Below, in pieces: positions 1 through 11,972 of a stretch of 64,000 nucleotides of DNA. A model generated the notes under the pieces. That model was not told where the DNA came from, searched no databases, and saw only the letters and a list, made by a program, of their open reading frames with translations. Position numbers and translations under genes: made by a program. Source of the stretch: Dillenia suffruticosa (Eukaryota; Streptophyta; Magnoliopsida; Dilleniales; Dilleniaceae). Position 1 is the first letter of the stretch; every line of letters begins with the position of its first letter. The DNA lies in the NCBI GenBank assembly GCA_033439265.1, contig JAVTVX010000021.1, positions 14,535,001-14,599,000 of the forward strand, read 5' to 3'.

Positions 1-700
1 CATAAACCGCCACGTCATAGAACGTCTTGGATGTAATTCTTTTTAATTATTTAAATTACTTTTAATTTAGGTTGGGCCAAGCGAGCCCGGCCCAAGGAGT
101 GTGGTAAGAAAGACTTGACCCCTGCTTGGTAGTTGGGCTGGGCCTTATCACTGTTCAAACCCAAAGAGGAATACAGCGGCGTCTGTCCCCAACCATTATG
201 AAACCTTATGGGTCCCAAAGGGACAGTCTAGTGATACAAACTTCTCTCCCTTAATTTAATAGTTTCAGTTTCAAATCATTTTACCAAAAAAAAAAAAAAA
301 AAAGCAACATAGCGTGGGAAGATCTCAACATTAGTAGATTTTCCGGCATGAGTCACGTAGACATGCCGATCTTTTTCGATTTTTGTAGTTCTGAATTCTT
401 GGTCTTGCCTCTCGACTAGATTAAGCTAAGGACTACTTCGGTTTTTCCTCATCTTGTCCACAGCTATAATATAAATATATATACATATATTTTTATCCTT
501 GGACTTGATATTTAGAGCTCCACTCTGACTCATCTAGGTCGAACCGACTGAGATCCTTCAATGGGAGTAGGGTTTTTCCAACGTAATCTGCTTCATTCTC
601 ATGACTCAAAATTGAGATTATTAGTTAAGAGGTCTATCGACATACCCACTAGACCGATTGACTCGAACTCGAGATCACTCATTATTATATACCCCTATAC
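1..700. repeat. TGGGCC-containing repeat module, unit 0 copy
   Basis: A sequence with the hallmark 'gttgggccaagcgagcccgg' recurs at 16860-17160, 27291-27700 and 29840-30250, with degraded pieces at 39355-39570 and 42555-42760. The window start matches 27288 onward almost base for base (cataaaccgccacgt...). The minus strand of the 340-430 part keeps similar amino-acid strings in several copies (VKRQDQEFSNTKIEKD-like), which suggests a decayed exon, but I cannot assign it to a family. It is part of the segment duplicated together with the transporter genes. Confidence 0.6.
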
Positions 701-2930
701 TCCATGAATATATTTATGAAGCTCAAATTTTAGAAATAAAAGTCAAATTCAAATTTTTTTATTTAAATAAAATTATTCTTTTTTTTATATTTCAGTTCTA
801 ATTCTAAAATTAAAACTATTTGGAATCAGAAATGGAAGAAATTCTTGGGAAGATTTCAAAATCACAAACATCTAAACTTACTCAATTTCTCCCCCTTCTT
901 TTTTCTTATTACTCTTTAATCATTATAACATAATATCTTATTATACTTATAAGTTTTTTAGAAAACAATCACGTGAAAAAGTATACTTAAGCTTAATAAA
1001 ATTTGAAATTATAGATTATTCTTTTTCTTCGCTACGTCTAAACGGTGACTATGTTTTAAAACTCTGTGCTCAGAGTCCCTAACTTTTTACGGCAAGGGGT
1101 CATTCGTAGCCATCCCTATTATGCTTTTTTTCTTTTTCATGACACTGGTAATCTTAATTTCAAAAAAAAAATTAAAAATATTACTGAACTTAATTTAAAC
1201 TCAATAAAAATTACAAAATTTAAGTTATCACCAATAAAATATTCAAAATGGAATTAGTTAACACACAAATAGTTATAAATAATATTGTAAAAATTCAAAT
1301 CTAAAATATGCAAATATTTATCAATGTGACACGATTCATATGAAAAAAGACATTTAATAGGAAAAATATTAAACTATGAACTATTTTTATTCAAAGATAC
1401 TTGTTGCATTTGTTCAAAAATTGACTACTCATATATCAAAATTTAATTTTTAGAAAAATTTATCCAAAAATTTTTAGCCAAAAATTTGATCCATTAATAA
1501 TTTTGTTATACGACGCAAATTATAATTGAATTTATATATTGTGAATTCAATTTTTTAAGAATTAAATTTAAAAAAAAAAATGAGTAAAATGCTTACAAAT
1601 TATTCCGGAACTTAATTAAGTTACAAATTTATTGGACAAACATAATATCTAACAAATGAAATATACATATTTATATATGAACCCTTTCTTAGGATTTGCG
1701 TTGAGAATAGATGTAAGTGGGCATTTGACAATGACAACGATAATACGGCAAAGTCAATAATCAATGGTTACTTTTTGTGGAAGACTTTTCATCTGGTGTG
1801 ATGGGATACATCGAATGAGAAAAGCAAAAGGATGGATTGTGCATATGGAAATAGGAGGTATACGCCCATCGATACTTGTTGACGTAAATAAAAATGATAT
1901 TATATTAAAAGTTTGACTCTCACTACATATAAAGAAAATAATATTGAAAAATCTCTCTCTCAAATAAGATCCGACAGTCAAATCGATTTCAGATTAATCA
2001 GGATTATAAAATCATGAATACCAAATGATCCAAATAAAAAAAAAAGGAAAGGGATACCACAAAAAAAAAAAGGGGAATAGAACGGAAAACGCGACGATAT
2101 CTAGAAGGAAGAAGGACAGCAATTCACAATAATAAGAAAAGTAGGATAGTATGAAGAGTCCGGAAATTTATGTGGGGGAAAGTCATCATCGCAATTTGGA
2201 GGCCCACAACAAAGACCACAACAAATTAGGTGGCCGCATAATGGAGCATACTCCTGCTCAATTCGATATGAAATTAGGTAGTCACATCATTAATTTCGGA
2301 ATTTCCTTTTAGGAAATTTCTTTTGAAAAAAGAGATCACTTTCCAAGTGACATTATAAGGAAATTGTTTGGATTTCATGATTTCTTAGACCTATAAGTTC
2401 TGAAATGTTGTAAGGCCGAAGCCCAATCAAAGGTAGGGCAAATGCCCATGTCATCAAAAGTGAAGGACCATGGAATTTTGTGTCCAGTGGTCCGAGGGAT
2501 TGCAAGGCGATTTGTTCATATTTTTCTAAGATAATCCACTAAAATTTGACAAATACTGATGATCGTAAAATGACTAATAATAATACCAAACACATGTATA
2601 AAATGACTAATAGTTAGAGTGAATAAAATATTTTCAAGACATTTGTTAATGGGTAGCGACAAACACATGGATGAAAAGGAAGTATAAAACTTTTAGGACA
2701 AAACCACAAATTACAAAATGCACTAATCATTGCATCAATTGTTGAGCCTAAAAGAAAGGGCAAGCTTCATCCTTTACTTGACTAAACCGTCCAGTAAAAT
2801 TTAGATTTAAATTTTAAAAATAAAAAAATTTATGTTAAAAAATTTCTTTTATAAAAGATATGATAATAACTCGAATCAAATAATTAAAGTATAATTTCGT
2901 ATCCTGTTTTGTTAAACATAAAAAAAAATA
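700..2930. other. AT-rich intergenic stretch, nothing recognised
   Basis: Low-complexity AT-rich DNA separates two repeat modules that are closer together in the other units. No ORF here has codon structure or motifs worth calling. It is probably an old insertion private to unit 0. Confidence 0.5.
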
Positions 2931-2934
2931 TATA

Positions 2935-4180
2935 AAGAGCACGTGCAATATATAATTTGGATTTTGAATGATCTTTTGATGACCCAATTTTATATTTTAA
3001 AGGAAAAATCATATTCTCTCATAGCACTTTGGTGATATGTCCAATGAAATGAATTTAATCTTATTTTAAAATGGCATAATATATTATAATTAATTAATGT
3101 CTAACTATAATTATTTTATATTAAATTCATACCGAAAGAACATCAGAATCATTTATTCAAGATTATTATAATTTTGAATCCAGATGAAAATGAGTAGCCT
3201 TATTATGCGGAGTGTCTTAACATCTGTAACTTCTTTTAAACGTTGTTGTTTAGTTTGCTTTGGAGAAATTGGATTTAATTTGTTTGGTCCCCAATCAAGA
3301 AATGTGGGAACAGCTCGAATGGACACAGTCCTCTCATTAGAATGCGCAGGAGGCATAGATTTCCTCCTCATAATCTCTTTGGAATCATTTTTAATTTTCC
3401 ACACTTCTTGTGGGGCATAATCTTCTACGAAGCTGGCGCATACATCAACTTTGTAAAAAGAAAGTTACAACCCTTGATTAAACCTAATTTGAATATTGAG
3501 AGCAAAAAGAATTACTCTGAAAGAGTTCTTCTTTCTAAAAGATCCGATAGTAATTCGAATCGAAATAATTAAAATATAATTTTAATATTAATTGATCAAA
3601 TATATATATAAAAAGAAAACATAAAGAGCCTATATAATATATAGTTTGGATTTTGAATGATCACCCAATTTTATATTGTAATGGAAAAATTCATAATCTC
3701 GAGTAGTACTTTAATGATCTGTCGAATGAAATGACTAGCCTAATGTTGAGTGTCCAACTTTTGTTAAGTTGGTTGTTGCTTGCTTGACTTATGGAGAAAT
3801 TGGCCATTAATTTCTTTGGTCCCAATGAAGAAATGTAGAAATGTGAGACCAGTTAAAAAGGCGTAGTCCTGTCATTAGGATGCACGGTCGCCATGGATTT
3901 CCTTGTCATAATCTCTTTTCATTCTTTTTTAATTTTCAACACTCCTGCGGGGGACACCCTTCTTGGCCTTTTCTTGGTCTTTTGGTTTTGGGCCGACTTG
4001 GGTTTTTTTTTTTTTTTTTTTCGCATTTTTGAGTCACTAGCCTTTTTTGCTTTTTTTTTTTTTTTATTTCCATTTTTTAATCAAGTTTTAAGGTTTTTTT
4101 TTTCCCTAAGATGTAACTCGTAGCATCACACATAACTTCTACGTGTGAAAGAGAGATTTAATTGATAATTAAAAATTAAT
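2935..4180. repeat. Unassigned ~1 kb repeat module, two nested copies (unit 0)
   Basis: The block 'caatatataatttggatttt' through 'tttggtccccaatcaagaaa' occurs here twice (about 2945-3420 and 3630-4180). It recurs at 15660-16140, 17170-17870, 28140-28475, 30490-31230, 39600-40030, 42785-43140 and, in part, 48170-48560. On the minus strand around 3250-3400 a short peptide recurs (SNERTVSIRAVPTFLDWGP), and a Lys-rich stretch lies upstream of it. This looks like a relic of a multi-exon gene or an element body, but I do not recognise the family. Each module ends in a (GA)n tract in most copies. Confidence 0.55.
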
Positions 4181-4418
4181 ACATGAACTACTTTTTAGGA
4201 ACATGAAAAAATAAAAAAATAAAAGTTTATTTTCTTTATCACAAAAATATGAAAGATTCCCAATATTCTGTTATATTGTCCGACAACCTAAAAATTTTAG
4301 TGATTTAAAAATTTTAGGTAAAAAAAAACTAAAAAGGAGAAACAAAAGAGGAAACTGAGATTTGACTCATTATATAATAATGAAAATGTTCTTTTTCCTT
4401 GACCCTTCAAAAAATTAG

Positions 4419-5849
4419 TGATAGAATATTTGATCTTTACATCTAATATATTATTTAACCCAATATTCTATCTTATATTTAGCCTAACAATCGATTATAT
4501 AGTAATCATATATTGAGTATATGTACACTCTGATAATTCTCTAGAATATAGTGAAATACAATTGTTCAAAAATAGAGTAAAATTAACTCTCTTAATAAGT
4601 TTTCTTCTAACATGATATCAGAGTTTAGTTAGAAAATCTAGCCTCCCTTTCTTTGCACCACCATCGCCAAGAAATTTTTCTAAATCTTGTATGCACTGTA
4701 CTTGCCTCCTGTGAGGATCATATGCATCAAAATGTAGTTTAATTGATTTTTTCTTATTCCTTTTCTCTCTCTCTGTTCAAATCTCAACTATTCTCTAAAA
4801 ACAAAAGTCAATTTCTTCGGGATTCTCCTCTTTTTATATTTAGACCCCAATTATTCACTCTCAAAAAAAAGGTTTGACTTCAGTATAATAACCCTAAACC
4901 CACATCTCCACCGTCATTACTCTCAACTTCTGGTCACCTTTGAAAAATAAATCAAAAAAATCAACAAAAAAATCTCGAATTTCATCACCTCCGGTACAGC
5001 ATCTCTCAATCCTTCCATTTGTGTAAACTTTCTCCTTTTTCTTTGATTCTTTCTTCAATTCTCCTTTGGACTTCTCCTCTCGGTCTTCCTTCCCTTTTTT
5101 ATTGATTTTTCTTTTAATTTTCTTTCAGACTATCTATCTCCTTCTTTCTCCTTCACCTCATCTTTCTTCTTGTGATTTTTCTCCTTCTTCTCTTCACGCT
5201 CTGAATGTTTTCCCTCTTCCTTTAAATCTTTATCATTCTCTTTCTTCTCTTCCTTCTTCTCCCTTCCTCTTCTAACTCCCTACTATTATTTTTCTTTTCC
5301 TCTTCTCTTTCTCCTTCTTGGCGTCATCATCTTTCTCCTTATGTTTCTCCCATCACTATTTTGATCTTTAATTCAAGTTCCACCTTAGTTTTTTCATGCT
5401 TTGTTTCCTTGAGCTCTTTATCTTTGCTTTTAACTTTGAGATGCAACTACTATTCAAATTTCCCTTCTTTAACAACAAATTCGGTTTTGTCTTCCATCAT
5501 TAAATAGTTTCTCTTGAAACTTAAAAACGTTTCATTTTCTTCAAGAATAACGAGTTTCCTTGTAGAATCGATCGAGAGAGAGAGGCAAATGACCCAAGGA
5601 AATGTCAGTATTGTTTACTTGTCTAATAATCTAATCAAATATTAGTATACTAAATATATTGAGATAGACATATATTTTATAATAGATCAAAGTGTTTCAT
5701 ATGTTTTCTACTTATCAATATTCTGACATCTCAAAGGGTTTATCTTCATCACTCTTCCTTGGTTTTCGATCCAACTTGAATGTCCAACCTCGTGTTTCAA
5801 CTGCATGGATATGATAGATGATCAATCATATATTTATTTATTTATTTAT

Positions 5850-5884
<35 letters not shown>

Positions 5885-5965
5885 TTTTTTAATTCTTTAT
5901 ATTTAGTAGATATAATTGTTTAAAATAAAACAGAATATACTCTTTGAATAAGACCTCTTTTGATA
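4419..5965 (+). mobile_element. Non-autonomous LTR retroelement, unit 0 copy
   Basis: The 5' LTR is 4419-4612 (TGATAGAATATTT ... TTCTAACA). It is followed directly by a primer-binding-site-like string, TGATATCAGAGT (4613-4624), close to the plant initiator-Met-tRNA PBS TGGTATCAGAGC. The 3' LTR is 5812-5965 and is shortened in the middle by a TG-repeat region. Flanks are ATTAG (4414-4418) and TCTAG (5966-5970), a decayed 5-bp target-site duplication. The internal region is only ~1.2 kb and has no gag/pol. It carries a pyrimidine-rich tract (5030-5350) whose minus strand reads as a broken Lys/Glu-rich protein. Size and content fit a TRIM/LARD-like element. Copies: 6868-7850 (5' truncated), 18115-19879 and 31457-33083. 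Confidence 0.75.
5852..5882. repeat. (TG)n microsatellite inside the 3' LTR
   Basis: About fifteen TG units, preceded by a short TTTA tract. The array lies inside the 3' LTR of the unit 0 retroelement and replaces sequence present in the LTRs of the other units. Confidence 0.9.
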
Positions 5966-6062
5966 TCTAGGATTATGATGTGTACTCATTTGATGACCGG
6001 TCGTCCCAGGGTCTTCGTAAGGAAATACATTGAATAGGCCCCATAGTACATTCTGGCTTGGA

Positions 6063-6345
6063 ATAAGTGGGACTGTTAGTATGTCCTTTTGGAGTTTGTA
6101 TAAGGCCATTACTATCGATGGGGCCTTCTTTTTGTATGCGGGGATTGCTAGCGTGGCTTGGATTTTCTTCTTTTTTCTTCTTTTTTCTACTGCCCGAGAC
6201 ACGGGAAGACACTTGAGGAAATGGAGGTATTGTTTGGGAACTTGTGTTGGAAGTTTGATCAGAAGAAGAAGAAGAATGAGAATCTTAAAGGGGGAAATGT
6301 GGAGTGTGAGGGAAATGGGCAGGTTCAATTAGGGGCTAGAGGGTG
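6063..6345 (+). pseudogene. Truncated polyol transporter relic (3' end of exon 3)
   Basis: This is closely similar to the last ~280 bp of PLT-1 exon 3, beginning at the codons for SGTVSMSF and running through the C-terminal VQLGARG to the stop. The whole promoter-proximal region, exons 1 and 2 and most of exon 3 are missing. Sequence homologous to ~700 bp upstream of the PLT-1 ATG (ending '...gcttggaat') is joined straight to exon 3. A 10-bp duplication near 6176 (TTCTTTTTTC repeated) and a 2-bp loss in the PETRG codons break the frame. Only the last ~45 codons read correctly again. It cannot make a transporter. Confidence 0.9.
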
Positions 6346-6867
6346 AATTTTAGGGCTTTAGATAGAGGGTATGATAGTAAACAGTGTTGGGTGAAAGGGG
6401 GGGTTTTTGGGATTTTGCAAATGGCGAAAAATGTGGTTGATATGGAAGGCAAACAAAGTAGTTTGAAAGATTGGGATATGAAATCAAAAGAAAAAAAAAT
6501 AAAAGAGTTTATGAATTATGTACTCTCTCTCTCTCTCTCAAACATCAAACATCAACCAGAGGTTTAGATTTGTGCAAAATTCAAAATACATAATAATAGT
6601 CCCCGTATCATGTTTTAATTAACTAATTATAAACGTATATATTAACAGATAAAATATAATATACAGATAATAATATATGTTTTTTTCTTTCAATTTTCTT
6701 GACCACTAAAAACTGGTGCTCGGCTTTGGATGGGAGGTGGCATCTTGTGAAAATGATGGAATATGGCACCGAGAGAATGGACTAGTGGAAGTGGCAAAAG
6801 ATTTGTGAAGATCATTGAAAAGGAAGGCAATAATTTGGGAAGAGAATAGTAGGTTTAATGGCTTTTA
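6346..6867 (+). repeat. Conserved 3' flank of the transporter relic
   Basis: This matches the 3' flanks of PLT-1 (10938-11590), PLT-2 (23534-24110), PLT-3 (36892-37460) and PLT-5 (59052-59590). It includes a CT tract (6522-6539) and the 'aatatggcaccgagagaatg' block. It stops abruptly at about 6867, inside 'ggcttttgtgaagc' of the other copies, and continues with retroelement internal sequence. That marks a second deletion junction between units 0 and 1. Confidence 0.75.
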
Positions 6868-7850
6868 ATTCTTATTGATTTTTCCTTTAATTCTTTTTCA
6901 AACTGCCCATCTCCTTCTTTCTCCTTCACCTCATCTTTCTTCTTGTGATCTTTCTCCTCTTTCTCTTCACCCTCCTTGTGTTTTCCCTCTTTCTTTAAAT
7001 TTTCATCGTTTTCTTTCTTCTCTTCCTTCTTCTCCCTTCCTCTTCTAACTCCCCACTATTATTTTTTTTTCCTCTTCTCTCTCCTTCTTGGTGTCATCAT
7101 CTTTCTCCTTATGTTTTTCTTTCTCATCTTTACCTTTTAGTATATCTTTCATAATTGTTTTGGACTTTAGTTCAAGTCCCACCTCAATTTTCTCATGTTT
7201 TGCTTCCTTAGGCTCTTTATTTTTCCTTTTAACTTTGAGATGCAACTCTTATTCAAATTTTTCATCTTTAACAATAAATTCAGTCTTATTTTACATCATT
7301 AAATAGTATCTCTTGAAACTTAAAAACACTTCCTTTTCTTCAAGAATAACGAGTTTCCTTACAGAATCATTCAAGAGAGAGAGGCAGACGAGCCAAGAAA
7401 ATATCAACATTGTCTACTTGTCTAATAATCTAATCAAATATTAGCACACTAAATATATTAAGATAGATATACATTTTGAGATAAGTCAAAGTGTTTTATG
7501 TGCTTTCTACTTATCCATACGAAGATATCTTCACAAAGGGTCTATTTTCGTCACTCTTCCTTTGTTTTCGATCTAGTCTGAATGTCTGATCTTCTTCCAT
7601 TTTAACTACAACGGGTATAATAGAGTAATTGATCCTTATATTTAATATATTGATCGCTGACATATTTGATCATTACATCTTTCTATTATTTAGTATTATA
7701 TTGTGTTTTATATTTAGTTTAATAGTCAATCATATATTTATTTATGTATTAAGTATATGTATATTATTTTAATTATATATATATATATATATAATGGAGT
7801 ACAATCGTTCAAAAATCAAAACAGAATTTACTGTCCGAGCTGTTTTAAGA
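6868..7850 (+). mobile_element. 5'-truncated LTR retroelement remnant, unit 1
   Basis: This is the internal region plus the 3' LTR of the same element found at 4419-5965. The 5' LTR and PBS are lost at the junction near 6867. The 3' LTR is 7618-7850, followed by TCTAG (7851-7855), matching the 3' target-site duplication of unit 0. On the minus strand, 7045-7245 is an open Lys/Glu-rich stretch of 66 codons (for example KHKEKDDDTKKEREEEKK). It belongs to a longer broken frame that also contains the string KTEFIVK further upstream. Confidence 0.7.
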
Positions 7851-8390
7851 TCTAGGGCTATGATGTGTACTCATTTCATGACCAGTCGTCCTAGGGTCTT
7901 CATAAGGAAATTCATTGAATAGGCCCCCTAGTACATTGCGGCTTGGAATTTTGTCTGCATTGTACTCTACCCTTTTTATTTTTACTCTGACTTGGTTCGA
8001 GTTTTACCCTAATTAATATTGATTGAATTATTAGTCTTAATTGAAAAAAAAAATCTCCTAACATCATTTTTATTACTATTAAAATTCAAACTCTGATTTT
8101 TAATATGAGATATTAATATTTTTTTTACTAAACTAACAAAATATTAGTGGTACTCTTCTTTACGCTTAATTAAATTTCTCTTTTGATTTTAGTTTAGAGT
8201 TGAATGATCAATATTTTATTTTCTTAATTAGAAATCTTAAATTCAAATTTTAAGAATGAAAAAAATTAAAAAAATTAATTTTTTAATAAAATTTATAATA
8301 TTTATATCAGATTAATCGAATAAATCTAAATATCTATCGGTTTAATAGAAAAAACGTAGAGATTTATGGTGCAAGCATATTATGGTGGTC
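7851..8390 (+). promoter_or_regulatory. Upstream region of PLT-1
   Basis: Sequence conserved upstream of PLT-1, PLT-2 (19880-20212) and PLT-3 (33084-33440), including 'atgatgtgtactcattt' and 'ttttgtctgcattgtactct'. Part of it also survives in front of the relic at 5966-6062 and near 48780-48830 and 50915-50960. Conservation among copies may reflect recent duplication rather than function. No specific protein-binding site is claimed. Confidence 0.45.
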
Positions 8391-8398
8391 TATTTAAG
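8391..8398 (+). promoter_or_regulatory. TATA-like box of PLT-1
   Basis: TATTTAAG lies ~150 bp before the start codon. The same box and its downstream context (GTGCAA.GGCAGCTTGGC) occur in front of every copy, at 20213, 33441, 51120 and 55724, at similar distances from the ATG. This fits the core promoter position with a leader of roughly 100-130 nt. Confidence 0.6.
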
Positions 8399-8444
8399 TG
8401 CAAAGGCAGCTTGGCAACAGCTTCACGTCGACCTCCCTCGGTTT

Positions 8445-8456
8445 ATGGCCGCTTGA
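8445..8456 (+). other. Three-codon uORF (M-A-A-stop) in the PLT-1 leader
   Basis: ATGGCCGCTTGA lies between the TATA-like box and the main start. PLT-5 has the equivalent ATGGCTGCTTGA (55778-55789). PLT-4 has a 12-codon version, PLT-2 a 34-codon version, and PLT-3 has none. Being in the leader assumes transcription starts near 8420. Confidence 0.5.
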
Positions 8457-8500
8457 AAATTTTACTCTCTTGAGAGAAGAGAGCCCACTCTCCCCTAACA

Positions 8501-8502
<2 letters not shown>

Positions 8503-8541
<39 letters not shown>
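8503..8541 (+). repeat. (CT)n tract in the PLT-1 leader
   Basis: An uninterrupted CT array ends 5 bp before the start codon. All five copies have a CT tract here, of very different lengths: longest in PLT-3 (33482-33541), shortest in PLT-4 and PLT-5. Confidence 0.9.
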
Positions 8542-8542
<1 letters not shown>

Positions 8543-8546
8543 AGAG

Positions 8547-10937
8547 ATGGATGGCCAGAAAGCTGAGGCTAATGGTATGTCTGGGCAAACCCAGAAATCC
8601 CTGGCAGACTTTGATCCTCCTAAGAAGGTCCCAAGGAACAAATATGCCTTTGCTTGTGCAATCTTAGCTTCCTTGTCCTGTATTTTGATTGGTTATGGTA
8701 CACTCTCTCTCTCTCTCTCTCGCGGGCGCACACACGAGTGGTCTAATATTAAAATTATCTTCAAACCCATCTCTCACACACTCCATTTATACACCAAAAT
8801 GGTGACGTAGAAATTTGCTATTAAATAATTTTTCTTTACACTGGTTTTCATAATTTATTATTAAAAACATAAATATTTGGTTTCTTGAAATTCTTCATTA
8901 TATTTTTTTAATAAAAATTGCATATTCTCTCTCTCTCTCTCTAAGCTCCCAGATTTGATTTTACCCAAAAAATGAAAACCATAGTTTATCAATATTCCCT
9001 CCATAGACACGCACAGCTACATGCTCCAAGAAACCTCTCTCTTGTTAACTTTGTACTTACAATCTCTATGTCTCCCCGACTGATTAACTGACTAAGCAAC
9101 CAAATGTATTTTACTTGTAATTGTTTCCTTGAATTCTCAGACATAGGAGTGATGAGTGGAGCGCAAATATACATACAGGACGACCTCCGTCTATCGGACA
9201 CCCAGGTGGAGATTCTAGTCGGCATCCTCAACCTCTACTGCCTCGTCGGGTCTCTCGCCGGCGGCCGCACTTCGGACTGGCTCGGCCGCCGCAAAACTAT
9301 TGTCTTCGCCGCCGCCATATTCTTCACCGGCGCCCTCCTCATGGGCTTCGCCACCAGCTATGCTTTTCTCATGGTCGGTCGCTTTGTCGCTGGTGTCGGC
9401 GTCGGCTACGCTGCCATGATTGCTTCTGTTTACACTGCCGAAATCTCTCCTGCTTCTACAAGAGGCTTCTTGGCCTCCTTCCCTGAAGTTTTCGTTAATG
9501 GAGGTATTTAAATATATATCGAAAAAAAAAATTGTTGTTTCTGAGTGTTTATCTCGACAAATGGTGTCTTTAATCTGATTGATTGAATCTATTATATAAT
9601 CATTCGAATCTAACTTAAAAAATACAAATTTTATGATCTTAACACAATCTTTATGAAATTTATTATTATAATACTTAAAAAAATAACAAAAATAGACCAC
9701 AACCATCAAAAGGTTATTATTGAATCTGCTTTCTACTATTTCTTTTAATTAATTTTTAATGGTTAATTTTCTTAGAATGTTCAAAATTACCTATTTATCT
9801 CGCATTTGCCCATGATTCTTTTTGTTTTTTTAATTTATTCTTGGGTAATTTTCAGGTATATTACTTGGCTATGTCTCAAACTATGGCTTCTCAAAGCTCC
9901 CAACCTACCTCGGCTGGCGCTTCATGCTTGGAATCGGGGCAGTCCCAAGCATTTTCCTTGCATTAAGCGTCCTGGCATTGCCCGAAAGTCCTCGCTGGCT
10001 CGTCATGCAGGGTCGGCTCGGCGATGCCAAGAAAGTCCTCAGCAGAACCTCAGACTCCAAAGAAGAAGCCGAGTGTCGCTTGGCCGACATCAAAGCCGCG
10101 GCTCGCATTCCCTTAGACTGCCAAGACGACGTCGTCGCAGTCCCAAAGAAGGTTTCACACGGTAGTGACGTGTGGAAAGAACTTTTGGTACATCCTACAC
10201 CGTCCGTTCGTCATATTTTAATCGCAGCAATTGGAATCCACTTCTTCCAACAATCATCAGGCATAGACGCTGTCGTCCTATACAGCCCAAAAATCTTTGA
10301 AAAAGCTGGGATCAAATCAGACGACCAGGAATTACTTGCTAGCATATCCGTTGGATTTGTGAAGACCCTTTTCATCTTAGTGGCCACATTTCTACTAGAC
10401 AGGACCGGACGCCGCCCGTTGATTCTAACTAGTGTTGGTGGCATGATTGCTTCACTGGCCACCCTTGGATTTGCACTGACCGTGATTGAACACTCGGACA
10501 CCAAGCCCATGTGGGCCATAGGGTTGTGCATATGCATGGTTTTGGCTTTCGTGGCAACTTTCTCAATTGGGATGGGGCCCATTACTTGGGTCTATAGTAG
10601 CGAGATATTTCCCTTGAAGTTAAGGGCACAAGGGTTAAGTTTGGGTGTGATGACGAACAGGGTACTAAGTGGGACTGTGAGTATGTCCTTTTTGAGTTTG
10701 TATAAGGCCATCACTATTGGTGGGGCCTTCTTTTTGTACGCGGGGATTGCTAGCGTGGCTTGGATTTTCTTCTTTTTTCTACTGCCTGAGACACGGGGGA
10801 AGACACTTGAGGAAATGGAGGTATTGTTTGGGAACTTGTGTTGGAAGTTTGATCAGAAGAAGAAGAATGAGAATCTTAAAGGGGGTAATGTGGAGTGTGA
10901 GGGAAATGGGCAGGTTCAATTAGGGGCTAGAGGGTGA
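8547..10937 (+). CDS. PLT: Polyol/monosaccharide transporter PLT-1
   Basis: Predicted 531-residue MFS sugar porter. In the plant PLT family these are plasma-membrane H+ symporters for linear polyols, inositol and some sugars. Exons are 8547-8697, 9141-9503 and 9856-10937, with GT-AG introns of 443 and 352 bp, both phase 1. The start ATG is in the same context in all copies and the length is normal (AtPLT5 is about 539 aa). Visible family motifs: GRTSDWLGRRKT (92-103), PESPRWL (214-220), QQSSGID (303-309), DRTGRRPL (353-360), GPITWVYSSEIFP (412-424) and PETRGKTLEE (482-491), spread over about 12 hydrophobic segments. One oddity is Ser at 146, where the other copies have the conserved Pro of the APVYTAE motif. 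Intron 2 is much shorter than in the other copies. The exact substrate cannot be read from sequence. Confidence 0.93.
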
Positions 10938-11640
10938 ATTTAAGGGCTTTGGATAGAGGGTATAGTAGTAAACAGTGTTGGGTGAAAGGGGGGCTTTTGG
11001 GTTTTTGCAAATGGGGAAAAATGTGGTTTGTATGGAATGGAAACAAGGTAGTTTGAAAGATTGGGTATGAAATCAAAAGAATAAAAAAAGAGTTTATGAA
11101 TTATGTACTCTCTCTCTCTCAAACATCAAATATGTACCACAAGTTTAGATTTGTGCAAAATTCAAAATATATAACAATAATCCCGTATCATGTCTTAATT
11201 AACTAATTATAAACGTATATATTAATAGATAAAATATAATGTGAGCATAATGATATATATTAATAGATAATATAAAATGTGCATATATTATTAACGAGAG
11301 GTAGCATCTTATGATATCGATTAGTGTTCAAGATATGGTATCAAAAAAATAATAATATATATTTTTTTCTTTCAATTTTCTTGACCACTAAAATTTGGTG
11401 ATCGGCTTTGGATGGGAGGTAGCATCTTGTGAAAATGATGGAATATGGCACCGAGAGAATGAATTAGTGGAAGTGGCAAAAGATTTGTGACGATCATTGA
11501 AAAGGAAGGCAATAATTTGGGACGAGAATAGTAGCTTTAATGGATTTTTTTTTTTTTTTTTTGGGTACAGGTTTAATGGCTTTTGTGAAGCTGCCAGAGA
11601 CTTAGGTGTTTTCCAACAGAGACGGGGGGAATGACAACAT
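10938..11640 (+). repeat. Conserved 3' flank / 3' UTR region of PLT-1
   Basis: The block following the stop codon is shared with all other copies. It contains a CT tract (11107-11120), the 'aatggggaaaaatgtggtt' block and AT-rich segments likely to hold the polyadenylation site, which I cannot place exactly. It continues into a T-run and 'gggtacaggtttaatggctt'. Confidence 0.55.
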
Positions 11641-11972
11641 AGAATCTAGTGTATACCGGTATTATCTTGGAATTTAGAATTCAATCGATTTTTTTTTTCT
11701 ATTATACAGAGATTTGAATATGTGATCTCAAGATAAGAAAAGAGATTTTAACCGTCAGGCTGTCCCAAGGATGAATTCTATCAATTTTCACTACCTCGTC
11801 TTGGAATTTAGTATTCAATCTCAACCCAACATAGAATTCTACCACCTGGGAAAACAAATATCTGATTTTGAACGATACCCACATGTCAAAATTGAAAAAA
11901 AGGAACAAAAACAATAAAAACATTGAAGGGTTTTATAGAGAACAGAGAGAGAGAGAGAGAGAGTGAGAGAGC
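11640..11972. other. Intergenic sequence and pfkB-relic intron
   Basis: Homologous to 37500-37728 in unit 3. It ends in a (GA)n tract (11944-11970) directly downstream (minus sense) of the pfkB exon relic. Nothing coding is seen. Confidence 0.4.

Noticed and set aside
3893-4123. Phe-rich open frame on the plus strand
   Set aside because: It is made of T homopolymers within a repeat module; the equivalents in other copies are broken.
9215-9709. 164-codon open frame on the minus strand over PLT-1 exon 2
   Set aside because: It is antisense to a well-supported exon and results from the high GC3 codons of that exon. It has no motif of its own, and similar shadows occur over exon 3 in every copy.
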